A stretch of 64,000 bases of DNA, taken from positions 2,302,808 through 2,366,807 of the forward strand of contig CM030939.1 of NCBI GenBank assembly GCA_018136815.1. The letters are read 5' to 3'. A program made the translations under genes and the position numbers. Source of the stretch: Isochrysis galbana (taxonomy: Eukaryota > Haptophyta > Isochrysidales > Isochrysidaceae). This document shows positions 1-9,854 of the stretch, one piece after another (positions within the stretch are counted from its first letter, which is position 1; each line of letters begins with the position of its first letter). The notes beneath the pieces were generated by a model that did not search any database, was not told the DNA's origin, and saw only the letters and a list, made by a program, of their open reading frames with translations.

Positions 1-2566
1 CTCCTGACGGCGGAAGCCCTCACCAGAGTGATAAACGAAGACGACGACATAGAGGGCATCATAGTGAACGGAGCCGAACTAAAGATTAGCCAGTTCGCGG
101 ACGACACACAACTCTTAGCGGCGGACTATAACAGCTTAACGCGCTCCCTCCGATGGGTGGAGAGATACGCGGCAGCCTCGTGCGGCAAACCCAACGACCT
201 AAAGTTCGAGGGACTTAGGATGGGCCCCTTAAAAAGAAAACGCCCACCAGCGAGTTTCCAAAGATACAAGTGGCTGAAAAGGAACGAATACGCGACCATC
301 TTGGGAGTCCCCCTAGGGGGACCCCAGGCCATCAAAGAGTTCTGGCGCAAACTAGCCGACAAGATAGAGAAAAAAACCACCATATACGCACCGATAACGA
401 ATAATCTATCCATACACGGGAAAACGAAGGTAGCTAACTTTCTCATATACTCTATTCCTAGATACTGGCTACAAACACTTGCAGCCCCAAGATCGTTCCA
501 CGCAGCGGTAAAAAGATCCGTGGACAGAATCATGTGGACGAACGCGCGCACCGGACGGAGACTGCAATGGGTGAAACACCCCGAAATCCCAATCAAAAAC
601 ACTTCGGAGAAAGGGCCCCACTTGGGGCTGGGTCTGCTAGACTGGGGTAACCACGTTAAAGCACTACAGGCCAAATGGATCCTGAACTACCTGGACGCAC
701 GCCAAGCACAATGGAAACAAGTGCTAGACGCTTGGTTCTGCCGCACGAACCTGGGAAGAGCAGCGGTTCTTTCGACAATCCCCGCAAACAGACTTACCGA
801 CGGAATAGCGGGCAAAAGCAAACTCCCTGCGTTCTGGAAACAGGCGCTAAACAACATCCGCGAACTAGATCTCACGTCCCTGAAAGTGAGCAGGGAAGGA
901 GCACTCTCACAACCCATGTGGGGTAGCCCGACGCACCCGGGCCCCAAGCTGAACCCCACGTGGGCAAAGCTATGGAACAAGCTAGAATGCAACGCCTTAC
1001 ACAACGTCTTCAAAGACCACGAAGCGAGCATACCCTATAGTAGCGAAGAATGCGCGCAATACCTCAGAAACAACGATACGTATATACAATTTCAGGGAGA
1101 ATATATCCCAAGGGACAAATTCTTGGAAACATGGGACACACTAGTTAGACACGCCACGGAGACATTGACGACGGCAGAAAGCGCGTCCGAAACGGAAAGC
1201 GCACATCCATGGCGCGATATAACCGGCAACCATCACGACCCGGAGGAACCACAGCCCGAAATACGAATTATGTTAGACAGGGAATACTACGCGAACCTCA
1301 AGGGAACGTGGTATGAGACGGAGCTCTCATACCTAGGCACACCTATAATCGGGAATAGACTACTCGCCGCACCCACAAACCTAGACATATCCCCACCGGC
1401 GAGATGGGGGGAAGGATACAAAACCAACAAAAGGCTAGAATACCCGCTAGCGGACGAATACACGCTAGACGGCAAAACGCCGCTAGACGGCACCGGGGTA
1501 GAACATCTAGCCGAGGCACTTCAGCGTAAAGACCGCAAACGCAAACGCCTCACGGGGCCGGCCAAATGGGAGGAAAAACTCCAAATACCAGGGGATACAT
1601 GGGCGCACCTGGCGCGAATATACACCACGCCAATGGTAACGGCGAGGGACATGCACCTACACTTCAAACATATTACACACAGGCGAGTGGGCACGTACAA
1701 CCGCTTTCCAGACAGAGCCAACACGTGCCGCATTTGTGGGGAAACGGATGAGTCCTCGACACACCTAGGCGAATGCCCCGGGATAACCAACATCCTAGGC
1801 GAACTGAATAAAATTGCACGGTTCACACCAGGATTAGAAAGGAGCAGGGAAGAAACCATTGTAGACAACCTATTCATCTACCCAAAAGGAGACGCCCCGA
1901 AAGCGATATACGTACTATACCTATTAGCGTGGAGATATATACTCACAGACTTCTATAGGATACATTACGACGGCATCAAATTCTCGGAAGAATCCATACT
2001 AATAAGAATAATAGAGAGATACACCATACTAAGTAAAGCACTCCTCTTCGCACAAGAAACCGACTCGGCGAGAACCGCCCAAGCGGGCATGGGAAGACAG
2101 CCTAAAAAAAGGATAGACATGAACGACTTGAGACCCGTTTTCAACAGGAACGACAAAGGCGGTCTTAAGCCCAGCGCGGAGCTAGTGGAACTAGCCTCCA
2201 AGCTGGGGATCGCACACGCTGTCGAGGGGACCACGGAACAAGGGAACAAAGGAAATTGAAACATCGATACACCTACCAAAGTCGCTGATAGAGACAATGG
2301 AACCTGGATATAAACCAAACAAACAAAAAGCGACCAGACGGACACACTCGACAACAAAGACAATTCCAGAAGGCCTGCCCGGACCCCACACTCTAAACCA
2401 GGCCTCAGGTAGCGCACCGAGGCCGGACCCCGGAAACCGAAGAAAAAGGGAAGAAGGGGGGCAGGGGAAGAGGTGGAGGGGGGGATGATAAGGGCGGTGT
2501 AGATAGCGAAGGGAAGTCCCATAACTAGTAGGTGTGTAGCCTTGAATCTTCAGAAGTTTTTTTTTT
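1..2566 (+). mobile_element. L1-like LINE, 3' half (RT C-terminal part and zinc knuckle), 5' end outside window
   Basis: Frame 1 is open from the first base of the window to the stop at 2257-2259, so the element begins upstream. The protein carries the reverse-transcriptase catalytic FADD box (about nt 94-105). A long thumb/connection region follows, and then a C-x2-C-x8-H-x4-C knuckle (about nt 1729-1780) like the zf-RVT knuckle of L1-type plant and algal LINEs. No stop breaks the roughly 750 codons visible. After the stop there is about 300 bp of 3' UTR ending in a run of ten T (2557-2566), where I place the 3' end. The protein is clearly related to, but well diverged from, the copy at 7.5-9.1 kb, so the two belong to different subfamilies. 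The matching target-site duplication cannot be seen because the 5' end is missing. Confidence 0.9.
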
Positions 2567-3117
2567 CTGAGGGATTTCCCCTTCAAAGAGAATCATTGGT
2601 GGTGTCTACGAATAGTGTTCTTGCAAAGCAATGGTGTTCTTGCAAAGCCGGAACTCTTTGACACTAGAGATGGGCGATCGGCTCCGCAGGAGAGGGCAAT
2701 CAGGGATCGATGCAGGCCATGCAGCCCCGGCAGGCACCGACGCAGGGTCGGTAGCTGGTAGAGGCCCCTTTTTTTGCCACTGTGAATGGAGCAGACGGCG
2801 CGGAAGGATGACAATTTTTCACCATGTTGGCATGCAGCTCTATCGCTAATCCTACTTGAATGCTGCCTAAAACCTAAATGCGCCCGCCTCGAAACGCGCT
2901 GTCTTTGTCGAACTCGAAAGCGGGCTCTATCTGTGAAAGGGCTATCCCGGAGTTGTCACGCGCCATCACCCATCTTTCAGTCTGGACTGGATTATCGTCA
3001 GGGCTTAGGACGCCACGAGGCCCTGGGCGAATGTGCTCTTCCAATGAAATGACGCTAGACGCGCTTGGTGGGCAGCGAAGCAAGCGCTAATCCGGAAGCA
3101 AGGACGTTTAAAGCCCA
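2567..3117. other. Intergenic, no gene seen
   Basis: This is the 3' flank of the minus-strand glycosyltransferase gene and the right flank of the LINE. A 15-bp direct repeat (GTGTTCTTGCAAAGC-like) occurs twice near 2610-2650. I recognise no coding similarity in any frame. Confidence 0.5.
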
Positions 3118-4116
3118 TCAAGCACTCCGGAGCATCTTCTCAGTTGCATTGGCGTGTCTCCGGCGGTATCGTCTGGGCATGTTTAATGTCAAGATCGGTG
3201 TGTTGTCAGAGGTCGAGGCGTTGCTCACCAGCTTGGCATGCCTCTTCAGCCTCCAAGCAGGGGATAATTTGCGGATTCGCGTGGCGTTGCCGGTGATGAT
3301 CTCCACCGGGTGCACCATCACAAGCGGATTGTACTCTTGACACCATGCCCGGCCACGAACGTGGTTGCACAAAACTTTGGGCTGCGCCAGGAAAATGCAG
3401 AAGTTCTCTGGATATCGAATGTCGAGCTTGTAGTTGTCTTGGAATGATGAGGCGGAGACTGGCAGCTCGAAGTGATCAGCAAAGTCGCCGACGATCGCTC
3501 CGATGAAGGCGTCCTCCATGTAGGGCATCACGCCAGCCGCGCGCCACTTGCCCTCCTCCAAGAAACCAAGCCGCCTGCCCTCTGAGACGACGTGTTGGAC
3601 CGTATCTCGAGACATAACGTACCCCCCTCCAAGCATGTACGGCCGATACCTGTACTGACCGAACACTTTGATATAGTTGTCGTCGTTGAATTTGTCAGTC
3701 GGAGCCAGGGTGCGCAGATCGACCAGGTAGGTTTGCGGCTGCCCGGCATATGCGCGGTGGAGCGGCAGGTTGCCCATCCTAAGCCAGCGGACTAGCTGGC
3801 TCACGCAGACCAGCGTGTCGTCGTCCGATTTGAGGTAGTACGTGTAAATGCCCACCTCTGCGTCGTGCTCGACCACATATGCCAGCGCGTCGATCACCTT
3901 GGCGGGCCCACCCTTGTACGTGTCATTGGAGGGGAGGTGTAGCTCGTCGGCGAGTATCCGACCAGGCCTGCCGCTGCCGCCCAGCACGAATAGGTGCCTG
4001 TATCCCTCGTGATCCCTGCTGAGCCACTTGGAGCGGATGAGATCCCTCGTCTCACGAGCGCTGCTCGCTGAGTGGGAGAGAATCAGGTTGAGCACGCTCA
4101 CCTCGGCCGTGCTCAT
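3118..4116 (-). CDS. GT31-family glycosyltransferase (beta-1,3-galactosyltransferase-like)
   Basis: The predicted 332-residue protein fits glycosyltransferase family 31, which transfers galactose or a related sugar from a UDP donor in the Golgi lumen. Visible hallmarks, in order, are an N-terminal strand with a SARETRDLIRSKW-like box, the metal-binding DDD triplet at about residues 98-100 inside YYLKSDDD, the MLGGGYVMSRD acceptor-site motif, and an MEDAFIGAI motif equivalent to the family's ED-V-x-G box. I chose the ATG at 4116 because the frame upstream is only poly-proline from a C-run. No N-terminal membrane anchor is visible, although most GT31 enzymes are type II membrane proteins. An upstream exon is therefore likely: the C-run followed by ATGAG could be a 3' splice site. 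Sugar specificity cannot be read from the sequence. Confidence 0.8.
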   Translation of the reverse strand: MSTAEVSVLNLILSHSASSARETRDLIRSKWLSRDHEGYRHLFVLGGSGRPGRILADELHLPSNDTYKGGPAKVIDALAYVVEHDAEVGIYTYYLKSDDDTLVCVSQLVRWLRMGNLPLHRAYAGQPQTYLVDLRTLAPTDKFNDDNYIKVFGQYRYRPYMLGGGYVMSRDTVQHVVSEGRRLGFLEEGKWRAAGVMPYMEDAFIGAIVGDFADHFELPVSASSFQDNYKLDIRYPENFCIFLAQPKVLCNHVRGRAWCQEYNPLVMVHPVEIITGNATRIRKLSPAWRLKRHAKLVSNASTSDNTPILTLNMPRRYRRRHANATEKMLRSA

Positions 4117-5096
4117 CGACCGGGGGGGGGGGGGGGCACGGGGGGGAGGGGGCAGTCCGCCGCGCAACCCGAGTGGGAAGAGGTGAGGGGTGGCGGGGGG
4201 GTGGCGGGGAGGGCGGGGCGGGGGCGGGGGCGGGCAGCGAGCGGCCTACCACCAATAGCGTAAAAGGAGAGGAGAAGATGAGAAAGAAAAGAGGGGGGGG
4301 AGAGAGAGAGAGGGTGGGGGACAAACCCCTCCCCTCTCTGCACATATATGTATCTAGACTATTGAATATATTCGTCGGCGTCTTGTTGCTGTGTCCCTGC
4401 CGCCTTTCTCCTTCCATTCTCTCTTCTCCTCTCCTCTCCCTCTTTCTTCCTTCTTCCCCTCTTCTCCTCCCGCCCTCCGATGCGCTCTACAATACTTCCC
4501 TCTCTCCCCCACTCATTCAGTTCCCCCCCCCCCCCCTCCCCCCCCTCTCTCACGTCTCTCTGTGCGGGCGCGGGGTTTTGTTTTGACCTCCCCTCCCTTC
4601 ATTAGGGCCTCGGTCCCGGCGGCGGGCTGTGTCATAAGACGCCTCGATCCGTCGAGACGAACGTTTCATCTCGGCGGCGCCTCAAGAAGATTCTTCCGAC
4701 CGTCTTCTTCCATTTTCGTACTTGTTCTCAGTCTCAGTCTGGTCAACCTCCACACCAAATTCCATCATGGGAGAGGTCAGAGTTTTCTTGTTGTCCTATG
4801 TAGTGGAATCCTAGTGCTGAGGGACCGTGCCTCATCGGCAGCGGAGCCCCTCCTACAAAAAAACCTTGTAGTGATCTCGCCTCGCGCGCGGCCTTGGGTA
4901 TCTCACCCGGAAGGCCCAAGCGCCTCTCGCATCCGAAAATATCCCTCCTCCCACCCGCCACAGCCTCAGTCTCAGTAATGACTCTATGATTCGAAACGAG
5001 GATTCGCTGCAGAATAAAAAAGAGTCGGACTCCTACGAGACGAGTTTTGACTGAGCAGAGGAGAGGATACAATATATCTATATATAGAGGAGCAGA
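4117..5096. promoter_or_regulatory. Head-to-head intergenic region with G-run and CT-rich tracts
   Basis: This 980-bp stretch separates the divergent GT31 (minus) and UPF0047 (plus) genes. It holds G-runs (4122-4215), a GA tract (4265-4320) and a long CT-rich tract (about 4380-4560), followed by ordinary sequence. A TATATCTATATATAG stretch at about 5073-5087 lies just before the UPF0047 start. It probably contains both promoters. Open frames across the simple tracts look like artefacts. Confidence 0.45.
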
Positions 5097-6003
5097 ATGC
5101 CGGCGTCGGCGCGCGCGACGATGAGCAGCGCGGCTCTCCGTTTCTTGCTTCTGCTGCTCTGCGGCTCGTGCGAATGCGCGCTGCTGGGCAGGCTGCTGCC
5201 GCGGCGGCGGGTGGTCGACTACACCACGGTCACTATCGCCGCACCCTCTCCCGGCCCGCCCGCCCAGCAGATCACCGTGGTCGATCTGATGCCCGCGATC
5301 ACTGAGCGCATCGCGAAGAGTGGCCTTCGCGATGGATCGGTCTTAGTGGTCTCGCGGCACACGACAACGGCGGTGACGATCAACGAGTGGGAATCTCGGC
5401 TGGTTCGCGACCTTCGCGACTGGCTGCTCAGGCTCGCGCCCCCAGACGAGAGGAGTGCGATCGGAGAGCCAGGCAATGGGGTGCGCTACCTGCACAACGA
5501 CATTGATCAGCGGCCAGAGTCCGAAGACGAGAGACGGCGGTGCCGCGAGAATGGGTGGGAGATCGACGATCCCACAGAGCTCCAGCGCTGGCGCGACCAG
5601 GAGCCAATCAACGCACACTCGCACTTGGCGGCGATACTACTCGGATCGAGCGAGTGCGTCTGTGCCCAACTTAGTCCCCTGCTTGTATGAGCCGGCACCA
5701 ATTCCTCTTCGCGGCGTCTCGACGCGCAGTGCACTCTAAGATGGCGCAGCAGTGCTCAAAACACCGGTGCCTTTCCTGTGGATCTTCAGGCCAGCTGCGC
5801 ACACTGCACATCTCCCCACACTCCCTGATGGCATACCGTAGTGTTTGTGGCTATAAGCTCTCTTGCCACACTTGCTCTCTTGCAGATGCATCCCTGTGTG
5901 CGATGGGAAGCTGACCCTCGGTCAGTGGCAGTCAGTATTGCTTGTCGATATCGACGGACCGCGCGAGCGCACCGTTGGTATCCAGTGCATCGGCTTCCGT
6001 TGA
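5097..6003 (+). CDS. YjbQ/UPF0047 family protein with secretory-type leader, two exons
   Basis: Exons 5097-5653 and 5886-6003 encode 224 residues. The family (bacterial YjbQ, described as a secondary thiamine-phosphate synthase) is normally about 140 residues. Family motifs visible are [12 protein letters not shown], the WL-x-x-LAP region, YLHND and [16 protein letters not shown] in exon 1, then [16 protein letters not shown] and [10 protein letters not shown] in exon 2. The intron (232 bp, GA|GTGCGT...CTTGCAG|A) restores the conserved LGSSE|CIPV junction; without it the protein would stop before the signature. The usual G-T-W-Q signature reads GQWQ here. The first ~30 residues, with a LLLLLC core, look like a signal peptide, which is unusual for this family and suggests an exported or organellar protein. 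The physiological role in eukaryotes is unclear. Confidence 0.88.
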
Positions 6004-6304
6004 CAGTCCGAGGCAGTGCTCCACGTGTAGAAGTCGGCTCATCGATGTTATCCCGAGCTGTCGTGGCAGGCGCACCTCCTGTCGGGCCCCCAAGAACTAC
6101 GCGATGGAGCCGCTGTGTCCCACTGCCATATTCGCAAAATGGTCGTCTTGTGAGCTGGAGCTCGCTTTGGAATAGCCCAGGATGGATGTAACGGTGGTGG
6201 TGGTAGTGGTGTGATGCGCGGTTAGCGGTTTGGTGCGTAGGTGAGGGCGGGCGAGGGTGGCCTCCTCGCAATCCAAAAATTGGTTTATGTTTCCATACGC
6301 CCGT

Positions 6305-6600
6305 CAACACACTGCCACTGCTAAAACACACGGACAAACACCCCCACTTCAAACATATCACTCATAGGAGGATTGGCACCAGGAATAGATTCGCAAACAG
6401 CACAACGGACGTGTGCAGGCTATGTAACCACGACTCGTGCCACCTAGCGTGGTGCCCCGCGACAACAAAAGTATTCGAAACCATAGACTCCATCGCCAGC
6501 TACAGGCTTTGCACCAGAAAGTCTCGCACGCAAAAAGCGAAAGATAGACTCTTCGCATACCCATACCCAGGAGTAACAACGACCAACTTTCAGGTTTTGA
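6305..6600 (+). mobile_element. LINE fragment (zinc-knuckle region only)
   Basis: About 95 codons match the copy at 8.5-8.8 kb, including the HFKHITHRRIGTRNRF box and the C-x2-C knuckle followed by HLAWCPAT. Both ends are cut, so this is a dead scrap. The larger LINE derivative at 6.7-9.4 kb lies about 90 bp downstream. The 300 bp to its left (6004-6304) is 3' flank of the UPF0047 gene, with nothing recognised. Confidence 0.85.
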
Positions 6601-6688
6601 GCTGAACGCTAACTGAACGTTCGGTCCGAATCTGCTAACGTTTAGCATCGCCTAATGGATGCTCATTCTACATTCTAATCTCTGTATG

Positions 6689-9462
6689 TTTAGACTGAGA
6701 TCTCTGCAACTAACTTTATAGTTGGTCGCCATGGAGCGCGCCGCCGCTCCCCACCTCTCCTTCGGGTCCCCCGCCGCGGGCGCCCCCCCAGCACCCATGG
6801 AGCTGTCGCTGGCGAAGCGACCGCGTCCGCCCGCAGAGGCCGAGCAGGTGAGCGCGATCCCGGTCGCGCCGCACGGCCCGTGGCCCCGGCCACACAAGTC
6901 ACAGCAGCCATGCTGGCCCACCTCATGGTGGGCCACAAGCTGTAGAGGACAAAGGACCAGCACCACCCAGGACGAACCACCGAACCACCAGGCATGCCTT
7001 ATGGCAGAGGCCTCTCCCACCCAGGGGACGGCCGCGCTGCCTCGGCAGCGCGGCCCGAGACCGGGTGGCCCTTATGGGCACAAACTCAATATCTGCATCA
7101 TTACGCACAACCACACAGACCCACCAACACTACAACATAAGGCCACACAGAAGGAGAAATGCTGGGTTGTGTCATGGGACACACACCACACTCCTCTGCC
7201 AACTGCCCGCTTGGACCCGCCCTCAGTCTCACCACACCCGACCGCCCCTGCCATGCAGGAGCCACCCTCGGATGAAGAACAAGGTTACACGGAGTCAGAC
7301 GCAACGTACGAGCTGTCCTTCCACCAGGAGGGAGACTATACCTTCATGGACGCCACGGTCTATGCCGCGATTGTAGAGCTCCTCTTGGAGCTCGAGGGAG
7401 TCGACCCGGAGCCGGACTTCTGGGCCCGGTCTATCCGCGGACCATGGCATATCGCCGTGAACGAGGACTGCGCTCAACAATTCAAAGAACGCTATGGCGA
7501 CATCACCGTCCCATGTAAAAGCACTCCAGGCTAAATGGATCTTGAACTACCTAAACGCGAGAAAGGCACTATGGAAACACGCGCTCGATGCTTGGTTCTG
7601 CCGAACCGGACTAGGGAGAGGAGCAGTCCTCTCCACGATCCCCACGAAAACATTGACGGGAAGTATCAGGGGAAACCCGGCGCTCCCAGTCTTCTGGAAG
7701 GAGGCGATTACTAACTTCAGGGAACTCGACATACAACCCTCCTTCCTTACACGGGAAGGCGCGCTATCGCAGCCAATATGGCACAATCCCCACGTCCCGC
7801 CCCCAAAAGTGCGCGCCCCGTGGGCGCGCCTATGGGAAGCGTTGCACACCAACGTAATACATAACGTATTCAAAGACGGCGCTTTTACAACGCCGTATAG
7901 CAAAGAAGATTGCTCGGCATATCTCGAACACCTACCCGAAACGTTCATTCACGAGGGACGCTCGATACACAAAAAAGATTTTCTCGACTCGTGGGACGAG
8001 ATAGTCGGCCACGCAACGCGTGTGATAGAGCGTTCGAAAGAGCGCCCGCCCTCAGCCACTGAAGGACAAAAGTCGCACGACACAAACACCCCGCCTCAAA
8101 GACCGGGGACCGAGCCACAGAACAAAGAGGTCAGGGTCTCTGAAGACGAAAAATACATCAGCAAGCTAAACAATATATGGCTACATATCGAAACCGATTA
8201 CCTAGGAGAGGTAACAGACACCGGCAACGTGGCAGAAGTCGGAGAGATCCAACACTATCACCCGCCAGCCAGATGGGAGCGCGGATACAAAGGCCCAAGG
8301 CACATGGAGTACCCCCTCGCGGATGAATATGCCATACGAAAAGGAAAGGTCGCACTTGACGCGATAACAGTCGCAGACATTCATTACCAAGGCCACGCTT
8401 AAAGCGACCCGGAGCAACGCCCCGCAAGCGGCGAGATTAGCATGGGAGAGAAGACTGAATATCACAAACGAAGAATGGAAGCACATAGCTAAACTATACA
8501 CAATGCCATTATTGAAACACACAGACAAGCACCTCCACTTCAAACATATCACACACAGAAGAATTGGTACTAGAAATAGATTCACAGACACTCAGACAGA
8601 CATATGTAGGCTATGTCGTCGACACCGCGAAAACTCGTGCCATCTAGCGTGGTGTCCCGCGACGAAAACCATCTTCGAGACCATAGACGCCCTCAACAAC
8701 TACACTCCTCCCCCCGGAAGGACACGCACACAGAAAATAAAGGATAGATTATTTGCATATCCTGGTACGAACACTCCCGAAAGCCTAAAAGCACTATACG
8801 TGATAGCGTGGAAATACATACTAAGAGACTTCTACAGAGTAGAATTTGAGTCACACGAATACCACTACATACCTATCCTAGAGTCTACACTAGTGAGATT
8901 CACTACATTAGTCAGGGGCCTCACCCCGCCAAAAGCGCACTGCTCTGCACGCACGCACAAAGCCGCTCAAGGGAGAAAGCCCAAACTCAAGAAATCGCTA
9001 GAACTCAGCGCCCCCGTATTCATTGAAAACGAGAAAGGTAGACTACAACTGAGCGAAAACACCCGCCTCGTAGCAAAAGCACTTGGCCTCGCTGAAAGAC
9101 TCGCATAACATGAAGCGTCGGCCCGAGGGAACTTACCATCTAAGAACGCGATCGATCACTATAGGTCATCTAAGAGGAACGCCGCGCACGCAAAGACAAG
9201 GGGCCATGGAACAACTCTAAAAACAAACAGGTCACTCAGTGGCACAGGAGGGAGCGGAGAACACGCCGCTGAGGACAAGTGCACACAGCTCCGCTCGGAC
9301 CCCCCACATATCCCGAGCCCCTAAGTAGAGCACGAGGGGAGTTGCCGCAAGGCGGGGAATGAGGGTGAGGAAGGGAAGGGGGCGTGGCTACGAATATGCG
9401 AGTCAGTGCCACGGGGGAGGCGAGAATATTAAAAAGGTTTTTTTTTAGACTGAGATCTCTGC
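6689..9462 (+). mobile_element. Internally deleted LINE copy with 19-bp target-site duplication
   Basis: TTTAGACTGAGATCTCTGC occurs at 6689-6707 and again at 9444-9462, flanking the element. The 5' end (AACTAACTTTATAGTTGG) is the same as in the copy at 55.24 kb. The first part (6722-7506) encodes the N-terminal region of the LINE protein, with an acidic stretch and the IRGPWHIAVNEDCAQQF motif. At about 7507 the sequence jumps to the late reverse-transcriptase region, so the CCCH fingers, AP endonuclease and catalytic RT core (several kb) are absent. The distal part runs to 9108. It holds a C-x2-C knuckle region and one frameshift near 8370-8400. The 3' end is AAAAAGG followed by T9. It could only have moved using proteins from another copy. 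Confidence 0.9.
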
Positions 9463-9854
9463 TTCTCTCTTCTCCCTCGCGGCTGTTTCAAACCCGCGCA
9501 AGGCATTCTTGCGGCACAGAAATTTCCCTGCACGCTCTTACTTGTTTACTATTAGTTTTGCGTGCGTTTGTGTGAATGTGTGTGCGCTTGGATGTAGTAG
9601 TGAGAATCTTATCCTGCGATATACGGTCGGCGATGCAATCGGCAATGGCGCTCTGCCTCGTCCAAGCTGCGGTGGTTGCCTCATGGGCACCACCGCGATA
9701 GTGAGATGACGAGAAACATTCCTTCTCGATGTTTCTCATCTATAACAAATCGAAACCAGCCTAAGTTACGGATACGGATACCCGAGCAACATCACAAAGT
9801 ATTATCGACTGCCGCAATGTGCCTTGGGTGATGCAGCTATCAGCAAGCAGTGCG
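9463..9854. other. Intergenic, 3' flank of the RecQ-RdRP gene
   Basis: I see no gene here. It separates the LINE derivative from the stop codon of the minus-strand fusion gene and probably includes that gene's 3' UTR and polyadenylation site. Confidence 0.4.
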
